Under the pieces are notes generated by a model. It saw only the letters and a list, made by a program, of their open reading frames with translations. It was not told the origin of the DNA and made no database searches. Position numbers and translations under genes: made by a program. A DNA stretch of 64,000 nt from Calonectria ilicicola (taxonomy: Eukaryota; Ascomycota; Sordariomycetes; Hypocreales; Nectriaceae), in contig CP085833.1 of the NCBI GenBank assembly GCA_020809705.1, positions 310,001 through 374,000 of the forward strand, written 5' to 3'. Below, in pieces: positions 46,699 through 58,670 of this stretch (positions within the stretch are counted from its first letter, which is position 1; every line of letters starts with the position of its first letter).

Positions 46699-47650
46699 AT
46701 GTCTACTCAGTGAGTACACCAACAAGACCAAAGGTTCATCGTCGCTTATTCCTCTAGATCAAAGTTCAAGCTATACTGGTACCCCAAGGCGCCTCGTGCG
46801 ACCATGTGCCTGTATATTGCAGAATACAACAAGTAAATCTCCCCACCGCTGAAATCGAACCAGCTTCGTTGCTAACAGCCTCCTAGGCTAGATGTTGAGT
46901 ACATTGAAGCATGGCCCATCAAGGTTGACGCTAGCAAGGGTGGCGTTGGAGAGGAGTATCTCTCCAAGTTTCCCACTGGCAAGGTCCCTGCTTTAGAGGG
47001 CCCGAATGGCTTCACTCTTTTTGAGTGCGTTCCCGTTTCTGTCTACCGTAAGTGTCTTTGTATTTTGCATGAGCCTCATTGAGGAACACCGCTGACTCAA
47101 GTCATAATAGTGGCCAAGCAGGACCCCAAAACCACACTACTAGGCTCTACCCTCGAGGAGGAAGCCACCATTCTAAAGTAAGTTATTTGTTGCTCATGGC
47201 GCACCGTCTTGTCTGCTGCATATGCAAATGCTCACCTAATGCAACAATAGATGGGCCTCGTTTGCCAACAGCGAACTTCTCCCTCCCATCATGGCCTGGA
47301 TCAACCCAGTGATTGGCAAGGCGCCATCATCACCCGAGATTCTTGCCACTGTAGAGAAGAACAGCGAAGGCATGGTTAGTGTTGTCGAGAAGGCTCTACA
47401 AGGGAAGAAGTTCCTGGTCGGCGACATTCTTACTATTGCAGACCTGTTTGTTGTGGCCGCCATTGCTCGAGGCTACCAATTTGTGAGTACACAGTGAATA
47501 TTTAGCTCAGAGCAAGGACTGACCAGAAATTAGGTGTTTAAGAAGACGTGGGCTGCTAACCACCCCGCCATCCACGAATGGTACATGAGGTTGAAGAGTG
47601 ATGAAATCTGGAAAAAGATTGATGGCGAGCCCTACGTTCTGGACGATTAA
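46699..47650 (+). CDS. Glutathione S-transferase-like protein (EF1B-gamma-like GST fold)
   Basis: Six exons: 46699-46709 (11 bp), 46758-46832, 46887-47047, 47111-47177, 47251-47482 and 47534-47650; 220 residues. The N-terminal thioredoxin-like half has KLYWYPKAPRATMCLYIAEY and the cis-proline loop SKFPTGKVPALEG. The usual glutathione-binding Glu-Ser is Glu-Cys here (LFECVPVSVYLA). The C-terminal helical domain contains the N-capping motif FLVGDILTIADLFVVAAI and the WYMRLKSDEIW end typical of EF1B-gamma-type GSTs, but the EF1G C-terminal domain is absent. The role may be conjugation, thiol isomerisation or a structural part. Its placement with the shared promoter motif ties it to the cluster. 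The very short first exon follows the ATG of the leader. Confidence 0.85.
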
Positions 47651-48377
47651 GAATAGAATTTATTATAAAATAGCGAATAGATGATACAATATGAAATTTT
47701 AGCTCATTATTGATTACGACATGTTTGTGCTGCACATCCATCTTTCCCTTGGTACATGAGTGCGTAAAGGCGAAGCCAACAGGCTCGTCGCTAAAATTAT
47801 GGTCCAAAAAAATAAGAACACCCCGCTCTCGCCACCCACAGAGCACTTCGATCGCGTAACCCGAAAGATGCACAGCTTTTTTTTTTTAGAAAGCAATCGA
47901 ATTGGATAATAAAGTTATCTCAAATAGACTCTTAATTTTGCATTGGGATATTTTAGATCAAACCTTGAGCGTGATGTATTGCGGTGTGATTAAGGGATGG
48001 TGGGTGAGCCTATCAACTTACTAATCTGATGAGGTGTAAATACCATTTCGATCACTTTCCCATCGACCTCGTTATTTTACAAATCCTCTACGTGAGAGAG
48101 CAACCATAAGATTTGGTTTCAAATTATGATAGACATGTTAATTGAGGTTGAAGGGAATATTTAAATTGAGAACAATAAATGAAGTGAAAAATGGTAAATG
48201 AAGTCATTTTATAGCAATATTAGAGACTCTAGGGTATTTCACAAAAAATTAGAATGTAGACTCAAGGCAGGCGCGCTAGGGACGTTGATACAACAACTAA
48301 AAAAGCCCTTGACTTGAGATAGTCTTTGATGGTGAATAAAAGTCTAATCGTATTTATTTTATTGCTAAACCTCTAAA
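47651..48377. other. Convergent 3' flanks, AT-rich
   Basis: 727 bp between the convergent GST-like and aldolase genes. The reverse-strand frame at 47556-47873 overlaps the GST exon and is a shadow. Nothing else is supported. Confidence 0.5.
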
Positions 48378-49363
48378 TTATAGCGAGTTCTCAAACTCTA
48401 CTAAGCTTCTCAAAATTGTATCCCTGTCGCCCTCGAATTTCGCGCTGCTCACGAGCGTCAGAGGTCGACGGCTCCTTCCTGCACCATAACCGTAGTATCT
48501 ATCTAGGGCTGCCTTCAACCCGGCCACTCCCAGTTGCACCAAGGCCCAATCTGCCTGGCTAAGACGCGTCTGGAGCTCTTGGGCCTCCTTTAGTTTGCCC
48601 TCATCGTAAAGTTTGAGGAGATGAACGTGGACTGCAGGCACAAGATTTGCGGCCGCAGCAATCACACCATTTGAGCCGGCAACAAGGCCGTGGAGGAAAA
48701 AGTCAGACTTTCCAGCGAAAGCGGCGAATGGCTGCTTGACTCTTGGGTCGTGAGCGACGCGCTGCAGCTTGCCAAGGTTGCCGCATGTGAGTTTGCAGCC
48801 GACAATGTTGGCGTTGGCGGCGGACAGCTCAGCGATCATGTCTGAGTCAAGGTCGATGCCGGAGGTGACGGCAGGGAAGTTGTAGAGCAGAATGGGAATG
48901 GGGGATTCCTTTGCGACATCATCAAAAAAGTTGAAGATAACTGGTTTCTGCATGGCTCCGGCTGATAACATGGTTAGCACTGAAACAGGGCAAAATAGCA
49001 CGCGTACTCACTCCAGTAGCTGGGCGACAAGACCAGGGCAAAGTCGGCACCAGACTCCTTGGCCTCTTGACATAATTGAACAGTCTCTCGTGTGCTCTGG
49101 GCACCACAGCCAGCGATGATTACAGCACCTGGGATTCCCTCTGTTTCCAAGACAGAACGAGCTGTCTTGATGACTTCCTGTCGCTCGGCGTGCGACAGGT
49201 GTGGTGCCTCTCCATTGGAGCCCTGGATGACGAGCCCAGCGACACCGGCCTTTGCGAGACGTGTAACATGGGTCTTTAGCGCCCCCAAGTCAAGGGTTTC
49301 GTCTTCATTGAAGAAGGCGACCACTGGGGCGTAAACGCCGCGAGGAGGACAGGTAGGGGCCAT
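48378..49363 (-). CDS. DHDPS-family class I aldolase (4-hydroxy-2-oxoglutarate aldolase-like)
   Basis: Two exons on the minus strand: 49363-49012 and 48961-48378; 311 residues. It starts RGVYAPVVAFFNEDETLDL and has the family signature GLVIQGSNGEAPHLSHAERQ. Tyr144 (ILLYNFPA) and the Schiff-base Lys174 (VGCKLTCGN) are the catalytic pair of the NAL/DHDPS superfamily. Fungal relatives include L-threo-3-deoxy-hexulosonate aldolase of galacturonate breakdown and HOGA-type 4-hydroxy-2-oxoglutarate aldolases. It is divergent from an aspartate-type aminotransferase with 342 bp between starts. That pairing favours an amino-acid-derived 2-keto acid as substrate, hence HOGA-like, but this is inference. 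The galacturonate alternative cannot be excluded. Confidence 0.88.
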
Positions 49364-49705
49364 TATGACTGTGTTTTCTTCTCGATGAATGAGATATTAA
49401 TTTTAAATGTATAATTTTTTTTTCTTCATCGGCTTTGCACTCTTTTATTTTGACCTCTTTTCTATTCAGTTTTCGTGATCCACCAAGAGCATGCTGTCTA
49501 GCGTCGGTAATGGAGCCGTGGTGGTGCTCCACAGGTCGGAAAGCTGCTCGGAAGCTAGCCGAAGGGTCAAGATGACGATAGCTTCGGCCGGTTACTAACC
49601 GTCATTTATAGATGGAGAGCCTTTATTGGCTTTAATATCGGAGGATTAGAAGGTTTTGAATTGCGGATTTCTGGATTCATTCACTCTGGTTCTGTTGCCG
49701 TAACT
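49364..49705. promoter_or_regulatory. Bidirectional promoter, aldolase / aminotransferase
   Basis: 342 bp between divergent start codons. At 49512-49530 there is a spaced variant of the cluster palindrome, GGAGC-N9-GCTCC, midway between the two genes. Confidence 0.45.
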
Positions 49706-51074
49706 ATGGATGCCACTCAGTCAAGCTCAGTCTTTGCCAAAGCCGCGTTCATTCCTCCGGACAGCATCTTTGATGTTACTCGGAGATATGTGGCCGACCA
49801 GTTTCAAGATAAGGTCAACCTGGGCCAGGGAACTTATCGCGATGAAAATGGCCAACCGTGGGTGTTGCCGTCGGTTCGAATGGCAAAGGAACTCTTGTTA
49901 GAAGCGGGGCACGAATATTTACCGATTGCGGGCTTAGCTGGGTTCCGCGAGGCAGCGGTTGATCTGGTCTTTCATGGCACAAACGCCCTTGCAGAAGGCA
50001 GAGTACGTTTAAAATAGAGACTTCTTGGGGGGCAATTATTAATCTTGAAATAGGTGGCATCTTGTCAATCTGTCTCTGGCACAGGTGCACTTCTTCTCGC
50101 CGGGCTCACGCTGAAAAAAGCCCAATGTGGCGTGAAGACGGTTTACATCACAGACCCAACTTGGTCAAACCACGATCTATTATTTGCTGATCTCGGTTTC
50201 AAAGTCAAGACTTTGCCGTACTACAAGAATGGCTCCTTTGATTTTGAGAGTTATTTGGCCGCGCTGCAGGCCGCTGATGATCACTCTGCGTTGGTGATGC
50301 ACGCCTGCGCCCACAACCCGACAGGCTGTGACCCGTCGCGCGACCAGTGGAAGAGCATCGCGGCTGTGGTCAAGGAGAAGAACATCTTTCCCATTTTCGA
50401 CTCTGCGTATCTGGGCTTCAACTCTGGATCCGTCGACGAAGATGCATGGGCCATTCGATACTTTGTAGAGGATCTGAAGCTGGAAACATGCGTCTGCATG
50501 TCCTTTGCGAAGAGCATGGGGTTGTACGGAGAACGCGTCGGGCTCACTGCCATGGTCGCGAGCTCAGCGGATGGAGCGCGCACTGTCGGGTCCATCCTTG
50601 CAAATTCACAGCGGGCGACAATCTCCAACCCCCCTGTCTACGGCGCCCGAATCGCAGGGACCGTCCTCTCTACTCCAGAGATCGCGGCGCAATGGAAGAC
50701 TGACCTGGTAACCATGTCTTCACGCATTGCATCCATGCGCCAAAAGCTCTTTGACGAGCTTCAAAAGCTTAACGCCCCAGGAGACTGGTCTCATCTAGTC
50801 AAGCAGACGGGCATGTTTGGGTATTTGGGCATTTCTTCCGCTCAAATCTCCCACCTGGAAGGTATGTGCAGTACAATTCATTTTTCCGCATGCAGTGATT
50901 GAGAAGATCAACTCCTGGCTCTTGGAATATTATTTGAAGCTAACGGATTGATCGATAGATAAATACCACATCTACATGGCCGAGACGTCTCGCATCTCGA
51001 TTGCGGGGTTGAATGACGGAAATGTTGAGTACGTAGCTAAAGCTCTTGATGAAGCTGTTCGTAATGTTGTGTAA
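49706..51074 (+). CDS. Aspartate-type aminotransferase (class I PLP enzyme)
   Basis: Three exons: 49706-50002, 50054-50861 and 50959-51074; 406 residues. The first part is PPDSIFDVTRRY...VNLGQGTYRDENGQPWVLP, as in AspAT. SVSGTGAL binds the PLP phosphate, CAHNPTGCDP and DSAYLGF hold the PLP ring and carboxylate contacts, and Lys252 in MSFAKSMGLYGERVG forms the Schiff base. The end is YMAETSRISIAGLN, with the C-terminal substrate-binding arginine region. AspAT-like enzymes exchange amino groups between aspartate or glutamate analogues and 2-oxoacids; animal AspAT accepts 4-hydroxyglutamate. A longer in-frame start at 49661 adds 15 residues and could be a targeting extension. It is divergent from the aldolase, so the two probably act in sequence. 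Confidence 0.9.
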
Positions 51075-51397
51075 TACCGCAATTAAATAAATTCAAATTT
51101 ATAAAATCTGAAAATCTCTTTACACGTGAATTGTAATACCCTAAAGCAGAAATGAATCCCAAAAGTGAGTGTATTCGCACGACGATTCCGAGAAGTGTTA
51201 ACTAAGCACGCGCGAGAAGCACGTCATGTCGCGTGCCAATAACATGGGCAGTAACTTGCATCTTCTTACCCCAATAAGAATAATTTCATAACTAAATCGA
51301 TGCTATTACTTAATATTTTGGACGCGCTAGAACTCCTCTTGTCATTGACGCTCAAATGCCGGTGCCATTCTCCCTGTCCGCCAAGTTGTGTGGAGGT

Positions 51398-51405
51398 GGA
51401 GCTCC
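51398..51405. promoter_or_regulatory. GGAGCTCC palindrome, copy 4
   Basis: Context GGTGGAGCTCCATTG, 447 bp upstream of the 5-oxoprolinase start. Confidence 0.5.
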
Positions 51406-51581
51406 ATTGTGGAGTGCAGTGTCGACGCGCCATGCCCAAAATGTCTGGTTTTGCTTATCGAGCTTCACTCAGCCAGTATTCCAGAGATAACCAGATTGAG
51501 ATTCGGCCTGGAACCGATTGGCCTCGCGTCCCAGAGAAATGGCGCCCTCTGGAAGCGATGCGATACAGGGAGCGTCACTGC

Positions 51582-51589
51582 GGAGCTCC
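51582..51589. promoter_or_regulatory. GGAGCTCC palindrome, copy 5
   Basis: Extended 10-bp palindrome CGGAGCTCCG (51581-51590), 263 bp upstream of the 5-oxoprolinase start. Confidence 0.5.
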
Positions 51590-51851
51590 GATTTCTCCAC
51601 CAGGTCTCCTCCTCACACAATGAGCGGCTCTGATTCATCGGTGGCGGAGGAGCCCCGGGGTCGATACATGCGACTTTCGGAGCTCAGAACTAGATTCGTG
51701 CCGGTTGCAGATGTGATTATCGCCCAGGTTAAATCACCCTGGTGTCGCACTGCATTTCCAGCAAACCCTGCGCCCTTTTCCACTTCCTCTGATCCTGGAT
51801 GAAGAACCAGTCCCTTTGATACCTATACTCAATCCATATCCTCATATCATC

Positions 51852-54800
51852 ATGGGTTCTCTTCCAGATCGCTCAAATGGCATCCGCATCTCGATTGATA
51901 GAGGCGGCACATTTACTGACGTAAGACATTTTCTCATCCAGTCGGTTCAGTGTTAATTATCTCTGCAGTGTGTCGCCACCGTACCTGGTCAAAATGATAT
52001 TCTCATCAAGCTCCTCTCTGTAGATCCTGCCAACTATGCAGATGCTCCTGTGGAAGCTATTCGAAGAGTGTTGGAGAAGGCGACTGGAAAACCTTATCCC
52101 AGAGGGCAAAAGATTTCCCTTAATGGCGTTGGTAAGTAATCTGTTTCAGCATTAATTGCACAACGCTGATATGGATAGAATCTATTCGCATGGGAACAAC
52201 TGTGGCCACAAATGCTCTCCTCGAAAGGAAGGGAGAGAGAACCGCTTTTGTGGTGACAAAAGGCCTAAAGGTAGGGACAAAGCGCTAGAATTGGCCTTCA
52301 GATGTACTAACCCGATTGTAGGACCTTCTTCACATTGGCAACCAGTCAAGACCAAAGCTTTTTGACATGACAATTAACAAGCCTGAGGCATTATATTCAA
52401 AAATTATTGAAGTTAATGAGCGTGTTACTCTGGAGTCTTGGACAGAGAGCAAGGTCCCAATCCCAGTCGATATTTCCTCAGATGAGGCCCTTGTGGAGGG
52501 TGTTACTGGTGAAGCTGTGAGAGTATTGGAGCGTCTAGGTAAGATGAAGGGAAGGGAGAAATGGAGAGTCACATCGTATGCTAATATTTTATAGATCTTG
52601 AGTCTACCAGGAAATCACTCCAAGAGGCTTACGATGAGGGTTACCGCTCGGTCGCCGTCTGTCTCATGCACAGCTTCACTTTTAGGGATCACGAGCTGGC
52701 AGTGGGGCAACTGGCAGAATCAATCGGGTTCACACACATTTCTCTTAGTGCCGAGCTGTCTCCCGTGGTTAAGATTGTCCCTCGTGGTCACTCATCTACA
52801 GCGGATGCCTATCTCACTCCAGAAATTAAGCGTTACATTAAGGGCTTCGAATCGGGATTCGAGGACCTAAGAACGAGTGGCTGTCGCTGCGAGTTTATGC
52901 AGAGCGATGGTGGCCTTGTAGAGTTTTCTCGCCTCTCCGGCTTGAGGTCGATCCTTTCCGGCCCTGCTGGCGGTGTGGTCGGATACGCAAGAACTTGCTT
53001 TGACCAACAGGAGGGCACTCCAGTTATCGGATTCGACATGGGTGGCACAAGTACAGATGTATCAAGGTATTTATCGCCCCCTTCATATTTAGTCGATGCA
53101 TTCGTTAACCCTTCTTTTCAGATATGCTGGAGAATTTGAGCAGGTATTCGAGACCACTACTGCCGGTATTGTCGTCCAGAGCCCTCAACTGGACATCAAC
53201 ACTGTCGCTGCTGGAGGTGGAAGTATCCTTTCCTGGCAAAGTGGCATGTTTAAGGTCGGACCTGAGAGCGCTTCAGCACACCCAGGTCCTGCGGCATATA
53301 GAAAGGGTGGACCTCTGACAGTCACCGATGCCAACCTGATCCTTGGCCGCCTTCGCCCAGAGTACTTCCCTCATATTTTTGGCCCCAATGAGGACCTTCC
53401 TCTAGATATTGAGGCCAGTCGCCGTCTATTTAGCGAACTCACTGAAGAAATCAACAAGGAATTAGACGACAAGTTGACAATGGAAGAGGTGGCAATTGGC
53501 TTCCTGGACGTTGCTAACGAGGCCATGTGCCGTCCTATTCGTACCCTCACTGAGGCCAAGGGTTATGATGCTGGTCTTCACAACCTGGCCTCCTTCGGTG
53601 GTGCAGGTGGACAACACGCATGCGATATCGCAAACACGCTAGGAATTTCGCGCATCCTCATTCACAAATATTCGTCACTTCTGTCAGCGCACGGCATGTC
53701 ACTCGCAGATGTCGTTCACGAAGAGCGCAGCCCTTCTGCAGCTACTTATTGCGCCGAAAATATGACGACGTTCTCCGAGGAGCTAGATAAGCTTCAGGAT
53801 CAAGCTGAAGATGCTCTTTTGATGCAGCGTATTGCAAAGTCACGCATTGTGTCAGAAAGATATCTCAACATGCGATACCACGGAAGCGACACAGCTCTGA
53901 TGATCCAGGACAAGCCTGGAACAGGAGGCTTCCTGGCCGAGTTTGAGAAGGCTCACCAGAGCCAATTCGGATTCTTGCCCGTTGGACGTGATGTCATCGT
54001 CGAGGACTGCCGAGTGCGCTCAATCGGCCAAAGCAACCATGACTTCTCTAAGCCATGGCCCGCTGAATTGGCATCTTCAGAGCCTGTCTGGACTTCCAAG
54101 GCTCATATCACCAAGGATGTATACTTTAAGGGTCTTGGCTGGAGCACAACCCCTGTTTATCTTCTTGGAGAGCTGAGCCCTCACTCCAAGATCCAGGGTC
54201 CTGCTTTGGTCATCGATGATAAGCAAACTATTGTGGTTGTGCCCCAAGCGACGGCGACGATCCTCTCCGACACAGTCGTGATTGATGTTCAAGTTGGAAC
54301 CAAAGCTACACTATCGTCTACCCAAGCAAACCCTATCCAGTTATCCATTTTCGGTCACCGTTTTATGGGAGTAGCTGAACAAATGGGTCGTGCTCTTCAG
54401 AAGACAAGTGTCAGCACAAATATCAAGGAACGCCTGGACTTTTCTTGTACCGTATTTTCTCCTGATGGAGGGCTTGTGGCTAATGCGCCTCATGTTCCGG
54501 CAATGGTGAGTTATTAGCCAACGGGATTTATTACATTAAGGTATGCTAAAGAATGGATAGATTGGAAGTATGGCGTTTGCCGTAAAGTGGCAAATTGATC
54601 ACTGGGGAAAAGATCTCCGCCCAGGCGATGTGATTCTTTCCAACGCACCAGGTAAGATTTTGCAATAAAATTACGCAATACTTGAATTAACAAATGTTAC
54701 AGATTGTGGTGGCACCCACTTGCCAGATTTGACTGTCATCACCCCAGTCTTTAATGCCGAAGGAACAGATATTATCTTTTGGACGGCATCCCGAGGCCAC

Positions 54801-56268
54801 CATGCTGATGTAAGAGCTGATCTAAAACATCATTTAGGTGAATAATACTGATTGTAACTAGATTGGCGGTATTCTGCCAGGCAGCATGCCTCCCAACTCG
54901 AAGGAGTTGTGGGAGGAGGGTGCAGTCATCAAATCGTTCAAGGTTGTGGAAGGAGGCAAATTTAAGGAGGAAGAACTCACTGAGCTCCTTATGGCACCTG
55001 CAAAGTCACCTGGTTGCCAAGGTACTCGCTGCTTAAGAGACAACATTTCTGATATCAAGGCGCAAGCTGCAGCAAATCACCGCGGTAGCCAACTGATTCA
55101 TGGCCTTATCGAAGATTACGGCCTTGAGGTCGTGCAATTCTACAGTAAGTTTCTCCCAAGCTCGCCTGAGGTCTTGAGCTAACACCAATACAGTGGACGA
55201 GATTCAAGGCGCTGCTGAGCGAGCAGTTAGAGACATGTTGAGGACCATCTACAAAACAACTGAGGGCAAGCCGCTGGAAGCAGTTGATTACATGGATGAT
55301 GGTACGCCCATCAAGCTTAAAGTTAGCATCAATGAGGCCACCGGCGGTGCTGTCTTCGACTTTGAAGGCACGGGACCAGAAGCTTATGGTAAGATTCCCC
55401 AATATGCATATTTTCACCCCAAATCAAATTACTAACATAATCAGGAAACTGGAACGCGCCCATTGCCATCTGCAATTCGTCTATTATTTTCGCGCTTCGT
55501 TGCATGGTCAACATGGAAATTCCTCTAAACCAAGGCGCCATTCGACCAATTGATGTCCGCATTCCGGAAGCCTCCTTGTTGCGCCCGTCCGAGGACGCTG
55601 CCGTCTGTGCAGGCAACGTCTTGACCTCGCAGCGAATCGTGGATGTAATTTTCAAGGCTTTTAAGGCTGCTGCCGCCAGTCAAGGTTGTATGAACAACTT
55701 GACTTTCGGTACTGATGATGCCGAAAATGGCTTCGGCTACTACGAGACCATCTGCGGTGGCTCCGGTGGCGGTCCCACGTGGGACGGAACCAGTGGCGTG
55801 CACACAAACATGACAAATACCAGAATCACAGATCCAGAAATTCTGGAGAGAAGATATCCCGTAATTCTGCGACAGTTCTGTTTGCGAGAAGGCAGTGGTG
55901 GTGCTGGTGCTCATCCTGGTGGAGAAGGTATCATCCGCGAGCTGGAATTCTCCATTCCAACCAAGGTATCCATTCTCAGTGAGCGACGCACATTTGCACC
56001 ATATGGACTTGAAGGAGGTGAAGATGGTGAGAGGGGCCAAAATCTTTGGATCAAGAACAATGGCCGAGTGATCAACTTGGGTGGCAAAAACACAGCAATG
56101 ATGGGAGCTGGAGACCGAATCGTAGTGAAGTCTCCCGGTGGAGGTGGATGGGGCTCCCCCACGGCTTCATTACCGCAGGTAGCTGTGGATAGTGCTACTA
56201 AGCACAAGTTTGTGGGTGTTGCTAATGGCACAGTCGATATGATTCAGTCAATGGGGGAATCTGCATAA
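51852..56268 (+). CDS. 5-oxoprolinase / hydantoinase A-B fusion (ATP-dependent)
   Basis: Eleven exons: 51852-51920, 51969-52131, 52179-52270, 52322-52538, 52595-53066, 53122-54505, 54561-54651, 54703-54809, 54862-55144, 55194-55388 and 55445-56268; 1298 residues, matching full-length eukaryotic OPLA. Domain order is Hydant_A_N ([13 protein letters not shown], ATPase phosphate loop), Hydantoinase_A (second phosphate motif [24 protein letters not shown]) and Hydantoinase_B from about residue 800 ([30 protein letters not shown], the glycine-rich [11 protein letters not shown] and the C-terminal [11 protein letters not shown]). It hydrolyses the lactam of 5-oxo-L-proline to glutamate with ATP in the cytosol. 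Being inside a cluster with a dioxygenase and transporter, it may act on a substituted oxoproline. Two or three cluster motifs lie upstream. Confidence 0.95.
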
Positions 56269-56934
56269 TCTAGATCGTTTAGATAAGAAGAATTCTTGGT
56301 AATTTTGAATAAGCATTGTTTTCATAAGAGTATCATTACCCAGTCTAATGCATATAATACCTGAACATTATGAACATAAATTGCTTTATGCAAGAACAGC
56401 TTCCACTCTCAAACTACGGGGAATGCATACCGGATGCAGATGACCCGAACCGCATCTAATCAAGGGTCAGGGATTATTTTAAACATCATGTGGCACATGC
56501 CCGGGAGGATTCCCAAGTTAACCCCGATTCTCCGCATGCTCTGACCAGGATTAGAATGGGGCAGTCTGCTGAGATGGATGTGCACCTGCACCGCCTGCCC
56601 GAGTATCCGACCCATGTTGGTGTTCCAATGCAGCATCCGGGGGATCTGGAGGAAACCAGTGATCCGAGCTTGAAAATTAGGAAGAATAGAATCATAGAAT
56701 GGTCTGAATTGCATTGACTGAATTCTGTAATGGCCATGAACCAGGACAGGAGGAGCACAATAGCACTTTGACATGTGCATGGCCCTGCCTGTTCACGCTC
56801 TCCTTGAGATCTTGGAAAAGAGCACTATGAATTTGCATGATGCTCACGCTTGTTACAGGTCGCATTTCTCGTGCATTTAGAGCAGCCAATTTAGTTGCTG
56901 CATTGTTTGGGTCTCTGTTTAGAGCACATTTAGA

Positions 56935-56942
56935 GGAGCTCC
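56935..56942. promoter_or_regulatory. GGAGCTCC palindrome, copy 6
   Basis: Extended palindrome AGGAGCTCCT, 327 bp upstream of the dioxygenase start. Confidence 0.5.
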
Positions 56943-56970
56943 TAGTTGCAGTTCGCCACCTGACCCAGGA

Positions 56971-56978
56971 GGAGCTCC
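56971..56978. promoter_or_regulatory. GGAGCTCC palindrome, copy 7
   Basis: Context CAGGAGGAGCTCCGCGCTCC, 36 bp after copy 6 and 291 bp upstream of the dioxygenase start. Confidence 0.5.
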
Positions 56979-57268
56979 GCGCTCCATCTATTAGCGCGGA
57001 TCAAGGCACTGCAGATGCTCCTCCCAGTCCTAGGGCGTCCACCACTGCCGCGGCGGAATGGACTCGTCTGACAGCACCGATCTTGGTCTTTGAGGCCAGC
57101 CTCAGATCCTCGGAATCAGCGAAGTCGGCCCCTCGACGTCAGATATAATTATCGCCATTTCTGGTTCTAGTCCAAGCGTCTATTCCCCATCCACACCATC
57201 ACCATCAATCAACACTACAATTGTAGTCTCTGAATCACACACATTGTTAGCCAAAGAAATATTTCATC

Positions 57269-58670
57269 ATGGTTGCCGATATCAATATCCTCCCGGCATA
57301 CAAAACGCCCCCTCCCACGAAAGAGGACCGTGAGTAGCCATTTGTGTTTACATATCCGACTTTTCTCTGACGCAATGCCCAGTTGACTATGTGGATCTGG
57401 TCAACATTGACCTTTCCAAATTTGATGATCCCGTCGGCCGCAAAGAGCTCGCCAAGGACCTTTACGAAGCAGCCACCGGATATGGATTCCTTACACTAAC
57501 AAACCATGGCATTTCTGATGAGACGTATCAGCGCCAGATGCGGATTTCCAACGCCATGATGACCTTGTCTCCTGAAGAGAAGGCCCCCTACGAGGGTAAG
57601 TGGCCACAACCGAGATTCAGTTCATCCACTGACCTCCCTAGTTACACCCGAAGAGGATGCCCGTGGTCTTTACGTTGGATACAAGCCAGCTGGCCCATTG
57701 GGCCACAAGGGTGGCTTCCCAAAGGCCCTTGACCACTACAATATTCTGGTTCACGACCCAAAGAACCGTCCCCACCCCGAGATTATGCGCCCCTTCCTCG
57801 AAGAGACCAATGAAGTTATGCACTTCATTCGAACCAATATTCTATCCAAGCTGCTCCAGCTTGTGGCCATGATCCTCGAGGTTCCTGAGGAGGCTGTCCT
57901 ATCTACTCACGCCCCTGGCGGATCCAAGACCGAGTACATCCGCTACGTGAGTTCATTCCATGTGAACAAGTGTAGTCCAAATCAAACTGACTGCTTTGTA
58001 GATGATGTGTGAGCCTCGATCTCAGGAAGAGAGTGACAAGTACCGCGATATTTTCCTGTCTGGTCACACTGGTGAGTCCTTTATCTCCCCCATCCCTTTT
58101 GAGGGACCGCATAATGTCTTTCATTTCCGCTAATCAAACAACTCTTCAGACTGGGGTACTTGGACATTCCTTTTCAGCCAGCCAATTGCGGCTTTGCAGG
58201 TTCTTTGCCACCACACCGGCTCGTACAGATGGGTCAAGCACCAGCCTCATGGTCTTGTTGTGAACTTTGGTGAGGCCCTAGAACGCCTTACTGGTGGACT
58301 TTTCAAGGCCACTGTCCACCGTGTAGTCCAGCCTCCTGTTGACCAGCGTCACCTCCGCCGCATTGGTGTCATCTACTTTTCTCGACCTGCTGATGAGCGA
58401 GAGCTCGTTCCCATTGAGAACTCGCCTCTTCTTGAGCGCATGGGTGCGGATAAGCCAATGGATGACAGAGTGTTTTGCATGGCAGACTACCTGGATGCCA
58501 GAAAGCATGGCTGGAAGAGGTACGAGTTTGACATCGACAAGCCCAGAGACACTGCCAAGCACGCCGACTTCTTTGATGGCGAGTACCCCGATCCCGAGGG
58601 CCACAAGAGCCTGGGCAAGTTCGATAACGTGCCGAGAGTTGTGTATGAGATCCCTACTGTCAAGACTTAA
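57269..58670 (+). CDS. Fe(II)/2-oxoglutarate-dependent dioxygenase (isopenicillin N synthase-like)
   Basis: Five exons: 57269-57329, 57383-57595, 57642-57946, 58002-58071 and 58150-58670; 389 residues. The N-terminal DIOX_N region has YGFLTLTNHGIS. The jelly-roll core has the iron triad His215, Asp217 (SGHTDWGTWT) and His273 (KATVHRVVQ), followed by RRIGVIYFSRP where the family's 2OG-binding Arg lies. A long C-terminal extension (DARKHGWKRYEFDIDKPRD) is common in fungal members. Such enzymes hydroxylate, desaturate or cyclise small molecules using 2-oxoglutarate and O2. In this cluster a hydroxylation of an oxoproline-type compound upstream of ring opening would fit, but the substrate is not visible in the sequence. 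Confidence 0.92.

Larger units (their letters stand above)
51075..51851. promoter_or_regulatory. Promoter region of the 5-oxoprolinase gene
   Basis: 777 bp. The small frames at 51300-51802 overlap in three phases and are not convincing. It contains GGAGCTCC at 51398 and 51582 and a partial site CGGAGCTCA near 51679. Confidence 0.5.
56269..57268. promoter_or_regulatory. Promoter region of the dioxygenase gene
   Basis: 1 kb without a convincing gene; overlapping frames at 56460-57148 are in several phases. It contains GGAGCTCC at 56935 and 56971. Confidence 0.5.

Noticed and set aside
51300..51802. Small gene upstream of the 5-oxoprolinase
   Set aside because: Three overlapping frames in different phases, none with protein character. 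The stretch is better explained as promoter carrying GGAGCTCC sites.
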